Origin: Thermus tenuipuniceus
GTDB taxonomy: Bacteria > Deinococcota > Deinococci > Deinococcales > Thermaceae
Assembly: GCF_002964845.1 (NCBI RefSeq)
Contig: NZ_KZ672960.1
Coordinates: 1 to 61,617, forward strand
Length of the DNA: 61,617 nt
Direction: 5' to 3'
The notes below the pieces were generated by a model. It searched no databases. It saw nothing but the letters and a program-made list of their open reading frames with translations, and had not been told where the DNA came from. Each line of letters starts with the position of its first letter. Position 1 is the stretch's first letter. Position numbers and translations under genes: made by a program. Positions 16,376 to 23,587 of this stretch are shown one piece after another.

Positions 16376-17160
16376 CCGTGGGCGTTCGCCTGCACGCCGA
16401 TCGGCGCAAAGCCCGCACCCCTGTCCTGCGCTACTTTCGCTTCCAGGGGGATCCCCCGCCCCTGGAGGCGTATGTGGTGGTGCGCACCAGTCGGGGCCTG
16501 GAGGTGGGCAAGGTGCGCACCCCCCCCTGCAAGGAGAAGGAGGCCGGGGAGGTGGTGCGCTTGGCCACCAAGGAGGATCTGGACCTAGCCTCGAGGCTCC
16601 GGGCCAGGGCGGAGGAGGTGGCCTTTTACCTTAGGGCCCGCCTTCAGGAAGAGGGGGTGAGGGCTAAGGTGCTGGGGTGCGACTTCACCCTGGATGGCCG
16701 GCACCTTTCCGTGCACTATGCCGCGGAGGAGCGGGTGAACCTCAAGCGCTTTACCCGGGAGCTTTCCGAGCGCTTCGGGGCCCGGGTGGAGTTTTTGGCC
16801 GAGGGCCCCCGGGAGGAGGCCGCCTACCTGGGCACCTTGGGCGCCTGCGGGATGGAGTCTTGCTGCTCCACCTGGCTTCAGGGTTTTGCCCAGGTTTCCA
16901 TCAAGCTGGCCCGCGATCAGGGGCTTCCCTTAAACCCTGAGAAGATCTCGGGTCCTTGCGGCCGGCTCCTTTGCTGCCTGGCCTATGAGCACCCCGTATA
17001 CCAGGAGCTGCTTGCGGAGCTTCCCCGCAAAAACGCCCGGGTCTGCACCAAGGAGGGGGTGTGCGGCAAGGTGCAGAAGGTGAACCCCTTGAAGGGGACG
17101 GTGGAGCTCCTCCTGGAGGAGGGGAAGGCGGTGGAGGTGTCCAAGGAGGAACTGGCCTAG
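16372..17160 (+). CDS. ricT: PSP1/RicT (YaaT) family protein
   Basis: 262 residues matching the PSP1 C-terminal domain family (RicT/YaaT). The family's cysteine-rich signature is intact: CGMESCCSTW and GPCGRLLCCLAYEHPVY, which in Bacillus RicT contributes to [4Fe-4S] binding in the RicAFT complex. In Bacillus the complex affects mRNA processing and development; neither RicA nor RicF partners are visible here. The gene sits directly after holB, an arrangement also common in Bacillus (holB-yaaT). Overlap with holB is ATGA. Confidence 0.85.
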   Translation: MTVGVRLHADRRKARTPVLRYFRFQGDPPPLEAYVVVRTSRGLEVGKVRTPPCKEKEAGEVVRLATKEDLDLASRLRARAEEVAFYLRARLQEEGVRAKVLGCDFTLDGRHLSVHYAAEERVNLKRFTRELSERFGARVEFLAEGPREEAAYLGTLGACGMESCCSTWLQGFAQVSIKLARDQGLPLNPEKISGPCGRLLCCLAYEHPVYQELLAELPRKNARVCTKEGVCGKVQKVNPLKGTVELLLEEGKAVEVSKEELA

Positions 17161-17165
17161 CGGGG

Positions 17166-17441
17166 ATGAGCCAAGCTCAGGCCTTTGCCCTGTGGGTGAG
17201 CCGGATGGTCCTGAACCGCCAGGGGACCGAGGCCCAGATCTTCCTCCTCACCCCTGGGGAGGAGGGTTTCCTCTACCTGCGCTCGGATGGCTTCGCCCAC
17301 TTTGCCCAGGGCCTGGGGGCGGAGGAGGTGGTGGGCTTCTCCTTGGGAAAGGGGCGGGTGGAGCTCCGCTTCCAAGACGGCAGCGCCCTCACCTTCCGCT
17401 ACCGCCTGGGGCGGTGGGTCAAGGTCCTTCACTTTTCGTAG
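17166..17441 (+). CDS. small protein of unknown function
   Basis: 91-residue soluble protein starting MSQAQAFALWVSRMV, six bases after the ricT stop. It looks like a mixed alpha/beta domain with strands such as EAQIFLLTPG, GFLYLRSDGF and RVELRFQDGSALTFRYR. Not recognised. It ends the run phosphoesterase-holB-ricT. Its last 13 bases overlap the 3' end of the convergent permease gene, which is unusual but consistent in both frames. Confidence 0.65.
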   Translation: MSQAQAFALWVSRMVLNRQGTEAQIFLLTPGEEGFLYLRSDGFAHFAQGLGAEEVVGFSLGKGRVELRFQDGSALTFRYRLGRWVKVLHFS

Positions 17442-18352
17442 GGCCTTCCCACCGCTGCCGGGGGTCGGCTCTTGCCCATGAAGCCGGCCAGCACCAGAAC
17501 GGTGACCACGTAGGGGAAGGCCTGCACCAAGACCGCGGGCAGGATCTCCGTGCCCTGAAGCTGGATGGCCAAGGCGCTGGCGAAGCCGAAAAGCAGGGTG
17601 GCGAAGAGGATGCCCAAGGGGTGCCATTTGCCGAAGATCATGGCCGCCAGGGCGATGAAGCCGAGCCCCGCGGACATCCCCCGCACGAACTGGTTGAGGA
17701 AGCCGATGGCCAGGTAGGCCCCGGCGAGGCCGGCCAAAACCCCGGAGAGCACCACCCCGATGTAGCGCATGCGGTACACGTTGATCCCCAGGGTGTCGGC
17801 GGCTTCAGGATGCTCGCCCACGGCCCTGAGGCGCAGGCCGAAGGGGGTCTTGAAGAGGACCCACCAGGTCAGGGGGACCAGGAGGAAGGCCAGGTAGACC
17901 AAGGGGGAAAGGGCAAAACCCTCGGGGCCCCAAAGGGGCAGGCGGTTTGCCACCTCCTTGGAGTTGGTGGCGTTGCCGTAGAAGTAGGTGAGCACCAGGC
18001 TGGGGGCTCCCAGGGCCAGGAGGTTGATGGCGGTGGCGCTGATGATCTGGTCGGCCCGGTATTTGATGGAGACCACCGCATGCACCAGGGCCACCAACCC
18101 TCCCACCAGCATGGCGCTTAGGACCCCAAGCCAGGGAAGCCAGGGATGGGGGCCGGGGCCTAAGGTGTGTTCCACCCTTTCCACCACCACCGCGGCGGTG
18201 AGGGCCCCGAAGAGGATGATGCCCTCGAGGGCGATGTTCACCACCCCGCTCCTTTCGGAGAACATCCCCCCCAAGGCGGTGAGCAAAAGGGGCGTGGTCT
18301 GGCGCAGGGTGGAGAAGAAGAGGGCGATCCAAAAGGCAGCGTCCAGGTTCAT
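17429..18352 (-). CDS. ABC transporter permease, BMP/nucleoside type (second permease)
   Basis: 307-residue permease of the BPD_transp_2 family that works with BMP-type lipoproteins for nucleosides or similar ligands. About eight helices; typical segments are FSERSGVVNIALEGIILFGA, GLRLRAVGEHPEAADTLGIN (cytoplasmic coupling region) and SAGLGFIALAAMIFGKWHP. It overlaps the partner permease by 4 bases (ATGA). The ATPase and binding protein are not in this window. Confidence 0.88.
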   Translation of the reverse strand: MNLDAAFWIALFFSTLRQTTPLLLTALGGMFSERSGVVNIALEGIILFGALTAAVVVERVEHTLGPGPHPWLPWLGVLSAMLVGGLVALVHAVVSIKYRADQIISATAINLLALGAPSLVLTYFYGNATNSKEVANRLPLWGPEGFALSPLVYLAFLLVPLTWWVLFKTPFGLRLRAVGEHPEAADTLGINVYRMRYIGVVLSGVLAGLAGAYLAIGFLNQFVRGMSAGLGFIALAAMIFGKWHPLGILFATLLFGFASALAIQLQGTEILPAVLVQAFPYVVTVLVLAGFMGKSRPPAAVGRPYEK

Positions 18353-20181
18353 GGGGTCTCCTCCCTTTCCTCTCGCTTTCGGCTTTCTTCCTTAAGTTCC
18401 ACCTCGGCTGCCCGCAAGGGGTCGGTGAAGTAGCGGGGCAAAAAGCCCCCTGCGGCGATGAAGAGAACGATCAAGGCCTGAAGCACTGCCACCAGTTCCC
18501 GGCTGATGCCGAGCTGCAGGTTCACCTGCAATCCGCCCGTGAGGAGGATGCCGAAAAGCCAGGCGGCGAGGCCCACCCCCAAGGGGGTGTTCTGGCCCAT
18601 CAGGGCCACGGCGATGCCGTCAAAGCCCACGGAGTAGGGAAGGGATTGCTTCAGGCGGTACTCGTCAATTCCCCCACCCAGCACGTAGTGGGTGGCGGCT
18701 AAGCCCGCTAAGGCCCCCGCCAGGAACATGATGAGGACGATCTTCCGCCCAGAGAGCACCCCCCCGTACTCCGCCGCCTTGGGGGCCAGGCCCATGGCCC
18801 TCAGCTCGTACCCTCCCACAGTGCGAAAGACGTAGAAGTGGAAGAAGAGAAGGGCCAGAAGGGCCAAAAGGAAGGCCCCGTTGAGCCGCACCGAGGTGAG
18901 GTCGGGGCCAAAGTTCACCGCAGGCCCCGGGAGAAGGCCCCCCACCAAGTACCCCACCACCCCGGCCAGGAGGCCCATGAGCACCCGGTGGCCAAGGCTT
19001 TTCCTGGTGAGGAAGTAGCCCAGGAGGCCCAGGAGGAGGGCCAGGGGCAGGGCGAAGGAAAGCTCCCCCCCTGGGGCCACCAGCTCGGTCCAGTGGAGGA
19101 TGCGGGCCTCGGGGCGGATCTCGTGGCTCCGGGCCTCGTAGCCGGGGTACTTAAAGGGCAGGTACAGGGTCCTCCCGAAGAATTTGTACTCGTTGGCGGA
19201 GATGAGGAAGAGGAAGAGGCTGGCGGCGATGTAGTTGAGCATGATGGTGTTGATCACCTCGTGGGCCCCGAAGCGGGCCTTGAGCCAGCCGGGCAGGGCG
19301 CCCCATAGCCCCCCGGCCAGGGCGGCGGCCAGGATGGCGAGGGGCAGTACCAGCCACCTGGGCCCCGGCAGGTATACCCCCACCAGCATGGCGGCGATGC
19401 CTCCCAGGATGAGCTGCCCCGGGGCTCCGATGTTGAAGAGCCCCCCGCGGAAGCCTAAAGCCACGGCTAATCCGGTGAAGATCAGGGGGGTAGCCAGGAG
19501 GAGGCTTTGCAGAAAGCCCGAGGGGTTGACCAGGGGGCTATAGAGGAGCTGGTAGGTGTAGGTGATGAGGTCCAGCTTCAACATAGCGGCTTCCCGCAGG
19601 GTCTTAGCCTCCCCGGGGTTCGCCTTCATCACCGCCACGATGACGCCACCCAACAAGGAGGCCAGGAGGAGGGAGAAAAGGGGCACCACCACCCCCCGGC
19701 GGCGCACCAAAAAAGCCAGCCCCCCAGGGGAGAAAAGCCGGGCCAGGAGGAGGAGGTAGAGGCTATAGGCCAAGGTGGCGTAGCTGCCAAGCCCCAAGGC
19801 GTACCGCCTGAGGATGGGCCTTTCCGCACCCGCGTTCACCTGGGCCACGCTGGCTTGGAAGAGAAGGTAGGTGAGGAGGAAGAGGCCTAGGCCTAGGATC
19901 CCCATGAGGTAAAGCTTCCGGGCAGGCTTAGGGGTCCAGGCTAGGACCAGGGTGAGGGCCAGCCAGGCCAAGGAGGGATAGAAGGTCCAAAGGAGCCAGC
20001 CATCCCGGTAACCCGGGGGCAGGCTTCCTTGGGGCAGGTGGTGGCCGAAGGGGCTTAGGAGCACGCCTTCGCCGCCAAAAAGGCGATGGGGTACCGCCCA
20101 GGGGGCTAGGTACCAAAGGAGGAGGAGAACCCCGCCTCCCAAGGCCACCAGGACTCCTAGGCGCCTCTCGTCCGTCAACAC
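18349..20181 (-). CDS. ABC transporter permease, BMP/nucleoside type, with long N-terminal extension
   Basis: 610-residue permease. The C-terminal part (from about residue 210) is a BPD_transp_2 permease: FRGGLFNIGAPGQLILGG, HEVINTIMLNYIA and GYELRAMGLAPKAAEYGG. The N-terminal roughly 200 residues add several extra helices, against about 350 residues for usual family members. The GTG at 20181 is chosen because TACAAT lies exactly 7 bases upstream; a TTG at 20187 sits inside the spacer. Translationally coupled to the second permease. Divergent from menG. Confidence 0.85.
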   Translation of the reverse strand: MLTDERRLGVLVALGGGVLLLLWYLAPWAVPHRLFGGEGVLLSPFGHHLPQGSLPPGYRDGWLLWTFYPSLAWLALTLVLAWTPKPARKLYLMGILGLGLFLLTYLLFQASVAQVNAGAERPILRRYALGLGSYATLAYSLYLLLLARLFSPGGLAFLVRRRGVVVPLFSLLLASLLGGVIVAVMKANPGEAKTLREAAMLKLDLITYTYQLLYSPLVNPSGFLQSLLLATPLIFTGLAVALGFRGGLFNIGAPGQLILGGIAAMLVGVYLPGPRWLVLPLAILAAALAGGLWGALPGWLKARFGAHEVINTIMLNYIAASLFLFLISANEYKFFGRTLYLPFKYPGYEARSHEIRPEARILHWTELVAPGGELSFALPLALLLGLLGYFLTRKSLGHRVLMGLLAGVVGYLVGGLLPGPAVNFGPDLTSVRLNGAFLLALLALLFFHFYVFRTVGGYELRAMGLAPKAAEYGGVLSGRKIVLIMFLAGALAGLAATHYVLGGGIDEYRLKQSLPYSVGFDGIAVALMGQNTPLGVGLAAWLFGILLTGGLQVNLQLGISRELVAVLQALIVLFIAAGGFLPRYFTDPLRAAEVELKEESRKREEREETP

Positions 20182-20241
20182 GCCCAAGATTGTACCCTAG
20201 CCCCGTGGGTCTAAAGTCCTGGAAGGTGTTAGACTCCTTCC

Positions 20242-20949
20242 GTGGCGGTTTCGCCGGAGGAGAAGGCAAAGCGGGTGCGGCGCATGTTTTCGGAGATCGC
20301 CCCGCGCTACGACCTTTTGAACCGGCTCCTTTCCTTCGGAACCGATCTTCGCTGGCGCAGGCGGGCGGTGGCCCTGGCTTTGGAAAAAAATCCCCGGCGC
20401 ATCCTGGACCTGGCCACGGGTACGGGAGACCTGGCCCTTATGTTGAAGAGGAAGGCGCCCACGGCCCAGGTGGTGGGGGCGGACTTCGCCCCGCCCATGC
20501 TGGAGATCGCCCGCAGGAAAGCCCGGGCGCAGGGCCTTGCGGTGGAGTTTCTGGAAGCCGATGCCCTGTCCCTTCCTTTCCCCCAAGGGAGCTTTGAGGC
20601 CATCACCATCGCCTTTGGTTTCCGCAACTTCACCGACTACCGTAAGGCTCTTTTCGAGCTCCGCCGGGTCCTGGCCCCTGGAGGGCGGCTGGTCGTCCTG
20701 GAGTTTCCTCCCCCTCCCCAAGGGGTTTTTGGCCGGGTCTTTCGCCTTTATTTCCGGAGGATTCTCCCCTTCCTGGGGGGCTTGGTTTCGGGGAACTTTG
20801 GGGCCTACCGCTACCTGCCGGAGAGCGTGGAGGCCTTCCCCCCACCGGAAGCCTTAAAGGGCATGATGGAGGAAGCGGGCTTCAAGGTGCGCTACGAACT
20901 CCTCACCTTCGGGGTGGCGGCCATTCACGTGGGGGACCTAGAGGCCTGA
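20242..20949 (+). CDS. menG: demethylmenaquinone methyltransferase
   Basis: 235-residue SAM-dependent methyltransferase of the UbiE/MenG family, which adds the ring methyl group in the last step of menaquinone synthesis. Motifs: ILDLATGTGDLAL (SAM motif I), VVGADFAPPMLEIAR, ITIAFGFRNFTDY and the family signature YRYLPESVEAFP. Thermus respires with menaquinone, so the menaquinone product (MenG) is more likely than ubiquinone. The GTG start follows TGTTAGACT by 6 bases. Its 3' end overlaps the end of arsC by 12 bases (convergent). Confidence 0.93.
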   Translation: MAVSPEEKAKRVRRMFSEIAPRYDLLNRLLSFGTDLRWRRRAVALALEKNPRRILDLATGTGDLALMLKRKAPTAQVVGADFAPPMLEIARRKARAQGLAVEFLEADALSLPFPQGSFEAITIAFGFRNFTDYRKALFELRRVLAPGGRLVVLEFPPPPQGVFGRVFRLYFRRILPFLGGLVSGNFGAYRYLPESVEAFPPPEALKGMMEEAGFKVRYELLTFGVAAIHVGDLEA

Positions 20950-21390
20950 GACCCGCTTTAGCTCCGCATCGGTGGGGATGCGCCCCGCCTCGAGGCTTTC
21001 CACCAGAAACTGGGCCATGCGCCCGAGGGCGTCCCGCACCCTGCGCCACTCCTCCAGGGGTTTTCCCGAGGGGTCGGGGAAGGAAACATGGCGCTTTTCC
21101 GTCTTTGCGGGGTAAGCGGGGCAGGCTTCCTTGGCAGCGTCGCACACGGTGAGAACCAGGTGGAAGTTCCAGGGATCGGGGAGCTCAAAAAGGGTTTTGG
21201 AGAAGTGCCCCGTAAGGTCAATCCCCACCTCGGCCATCACCCGCTTGGCCTCTTCCTTGACGAGGGTCTTCTCGGTGCCGGCGGAGTGGACCTCGAGGTC
21301 CACCCCCATCTCCCTGGCCCAGTGCCGGAGCCAGCCCTCCGCCATCTGGCTGCGGGCGGAGTTGTGGGTGCAGAGAACCAAAAGGCGCAT
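20938..21390 (-). CDS. arsC: arsenate reductase, thioredoxin-type
   Basis: 150-residue low-molecular-weight phosphatase-fold protein. The catalytic P-loop CTHNSARS is at residues 7-14 (C-x5-R). Other cysteines lie in LTVCDAAKEACPAYP, the pair that in thioredoxin-coupled ArsC (S. aureus type) forms the relay disulfide, so arsenate reduction rather than tyrosine phosphatase activity is likely. No ars operator or pump gene is adjacent. TAGGTT lies 7 bases before the ATG, suggesting a leaderless message. Confidence 0.88.
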   Translation of the reverse strand: MRLLVLCTHNSARSQMAEGWLRHWAREMGVDLEVHSAGTEKTLVKEEAKRVMAEVGIDLTGHFSKTLFELPDPWNFHLVLTVCDAAKEACPAYPAKTEKRHVSFPDPSGKPLEEWRRVRDALGRMAQFLVESLEAGRIPTDAELKRVSGL

Positions 21391-21446
21391 CCCAATAAAC
21401 CTAACCTTCCCCAGGTCAGGGGAAGGTCAGGAGGGCACCCGGTGGA

Positions 21447-23135
21447 CTAGGCAAGCCTCCTCTCCAGCTCCTCCACCTTCTCGGCCAGAACCGCAAACCC
21501 CTTTCGCCAGAAGGCGGGGTTTTCCAGGTCAAAGCCGTAGCGGGCCGCCAGCTCCTTGGCCCGGTACATGCCCGAGGTGGCTAAAAGCTCCTCGTAGCGC
21601 TCGGCGAAGCCCGGGTCTTCCTTGGCCTCCTGGTACACGGCCAAGCCGAAGAGGAGGCCGAAGGTGTAGGGGTAATTGTAGAAGTCGGAGCCGTAGTAGT
21701 GCCCCTTCACCGCCCACATGTAGGGGTGGTGGGTGGCGAGGACCTCCCCGTAGGCCTCCTTCTGGGCCCTCAGCATGAGCTCCTTGAACTCCCTGGGGGA
21801 AAGCTCCCGGGCCTTTCTTCCCTCAAAGACCCAGGACTCAAAGAGGTAGCGGCTATAGATGTCCACCACCACCTGGGCCGCTCCTTGCAGGTAGGCGTCC
21901 AGGATCAGAAGCCCCTCTTCCGGGGAGACTTCCCTAAGGGCCGCCTCCACCACCAGGGTTTCGTTCATGATGCTGGCGGTCTCCGCCAGGGTCATGGGCA
22001 CCTCCCTCAAGGAGGCGGGCACCCGGGCCAGGGCGAAGTTGTGGTAGGCGTGGCCCAGCTCGTGGGCCAGGGTGGAAACCGACTCAAAGCTTTCCTCGTA
22101 GTTGGCCAGGATAAGGCTTTTGCCCCCGCCCCTCGGCATGCAGTAGGCCCCGCCGATCTTGCCTTTGCGGGGCAGGAGGTCCATCCAGCGCTCTTGGAAT
22201 GCGGTTTCCGCCACTTTAGCGGCGTTCGGGACCAGGGTGGCGAGCTTTCCCCGGATGAAGTCCCGGGCCTCCTCCAGGCTCCAGCGCCGGCCCTTTCCGA
22301 TGGGGGCAAAGAGGTCCCACCAGTCCAGCCTTTCCTTGCCCAGGGCCTTGGCCTTCAGGAGGTAGTAGCGGCGGAAGAGGGGAAGGCTTTCCTGCACCGC
22401 TTCCAGAAGGGCCATGAGGGCTTTCCGGGTGATGCGGTTTCGGTGTAGGCTGGGCTCGAGGTCATCCCGGTAGCCCCGCCTGCGGTTCAGGACCGAGGCT
22501 TCCCCCTTGACCCCGTTTAGGGCGTAGGCCAGGGACACCTCGTGGCCTTCCCAGGCCTTAAGCTCCGCCTGGTAGGCCTTCTTGCGCACCTCCTCCTCGG
22601 GGCGGAAGTAGAGGTTCCGCACCTGGGTGATGGGCAACTCCTCCCCGTCCACCACCGCGGTGATCTGGCTGGTGAGGTTCTCGTGGAGCTTGGACCAGGC
22701 CTGGCGCCCGGAGAGGGATAGCTCCGCCGCCAGGACCTCCTCCCCCTCGGGCATCATGTGCAGGGCTTCCTCCCGGGCCTCCTCCACCAGGATGCGGTAA
22801 GGCCCCGCCTCCTCCGGGTCCTGTAGGGCCAGGTAGCGGGTGAGGCGGGGCCTTAGGCGGGCGAAATCCAGGAAGAGCACCTCCAGCTCGGAGAGCTTGG
22901 CCAAGGCGGCCTCGTCGGTGGTGTCGGCGGTGAAGCGGGCGTAGAGGTAGGCCCAAAGGGGGGTGGATTCCTCCAAAAGGGCGTCCAGGGAGGCCAGGAC
23001 CTCCTTGAGAGGGGCTCCTTGATCCACCTGCTCCTTGAGCTGGCCAATCCGTTTCCTCACGCCTTCCCAGGCCGCCTGGAACTCGGGGTTTTCCAAGCCG
23101 GGGAAAAGGGGGGTTAGATCCCACGTGGTTTCCAT
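21447..23135 (-). CDS. pepF: M3 family oligoendopeptidase
   Basis: 562-residue zinc peptidase cleaving oligopeptides in the cytoplasm. The HELGH zinc motif is at residues 358-362 (STLAHELGHAYHN), and the downstream glutamate ligand lies in LAETASIMNETLV. Length and end regions (ATHHPYMWAVKGHYYGSDFY) match the PepF/oligoendopeptidase F branch. TATAGT lies 6 bases before the ATG; there is no ribosome binding site. Upstream, a perfect 16-bp palindrome separates it from the divergent thioesterase gene. Confidence 0.92.
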   Translation of the reverse strand: METTWDLTPLFPGLENPEFQAAWEGVRKRIGQLKEQVDQGAPLKEVLASLDALLEESTPLWAYLYARFTADTTDEAALAKLSELEVLFLDFARLRPRLTRYLALQDPEEAGPYRILVEEAREEALHMMPEGEEVLAAELSLSGRQAWSKLHENLTSQITAVVDGEELPITQVRNLYFRPEEEVRKKAYQAELKAWEGHEVSLAYALNGVKGEASVLNRRRGYRDDLEPSLHRNRITRKALMALLEAVQESLPLFRRYYLLKAKALGKERLDWWDLFAPIGKGRRWSLEEARDFIRGKLATLVPNAAKVAETAFQERWMDLLPRKGKIGGAYCMPRGGGKSLILANYEESFESVSTLAHELGHAYHNFALARVPASLREVPMTLAETASIMNETLVVEAALREVSPEEGLLILDAYLQGAAQVVVDIYSRYLFESWVFEGRKARELSPREFKELMLRAQKEAYGEVLATHHPYMWAVKGHYYGSDFYNYPYTFGLLFGLAVYQEAKEDPGFAERYEELLATSGMYRAKELAARYGFDLENPAFWRKGFAVLAEKVEELERRLA

Positions 23136-23148
23136 GGCCCCACTATAC

Positions 23149-23164
23149 CTGACCCGCGGGTCAG
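23149..23164. promoter_or_regulatory. perfect 16-bp palindrome between divergent promoters
   Basis: CTGACCCGCGGGTCAG is a perfect inverted repeat. It lies one base from the minus-strand -10 (TATAGT, 23147-23142, pepF) and seven bases from the plus-strand -10 (TGGTATACT, box at 23172-23177, thioesterase), covering both -35 regions. It is well placed as an operator for a dimeric repressor acting on both genes. Which regulator binds is unknown. Confidence 0.6.
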
Positions 23165-23185
23165 CCCCTGGTATACTCTGAGCCC

Positions 23186-23587
23186 GTGGAGGGTTTCCCC
23201 GTGTCTGTACCCATACAGGTGCGCTTCCGTGACCTGGATGCCCTGGGGCATGTGAACAACGCGGTCTACCTCACCTACTTTGAGGTGGCCCGCGCCGCCT
23301 ACTTCCAGAGATTGGAAAGGGACTGGGTGGAGAAGGGGCATTTCATTCTGGCCCGGGCGGAGGTGGATTTCCTGAAACCCATCCTCCTCGAGGATCCCGT
23401 GGAAGTGGGGGTGCGGGTGGTGCGCATCGGGCGGAGCAGCTTTGACATGGAGTACCTGCTCCTGGCCAGGGGGGAGGAGGCCGCCCGGGGCAAGACGGTC
23501 CAGGTTTGGCTGGAAGGAGGCAGGCCTGCTCCTTTGCCCTCGGTCATCCGAGGGCGCATAGAGGCCCTGGAAGGCCGCTCCTTCTAG
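23186..23587 (+). CDS. acyl-CoA thioesterase, 4HBT/YbgC-like
   Basis: 133-residue hot-dog-fold thioesterase. The catalytic motif RFRDLDALGHVNNAVYLTYFE (written here in two parts: RFRDLDALGHVNN and AVYLTYFE) contains the conserved Asp and the DxxGHVNN pattern. It hydrolyses an acyl-CoA; the chain type is unknown. The GTG follows TGGTATACT by 8 bases. The palindrome upstream suggests regulation, perhaps by a fatty-acid or acyl-CoA sensor. Ends overlapping the mutS2 stop by 4 bases (convergent). Confidence 0.88.
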   Translation: MEGFPVSVPIQVRFRDLDALGHVNNAVYLTYFEVARAAYFQRLERDWVEKGHFILARAEVDFLKPILLEDPVEVGVRVVRIGRSSFDMEYLLLARGEEAARGKTVQVWLEGGRPAPLPSVIRGRIEALEGRSF

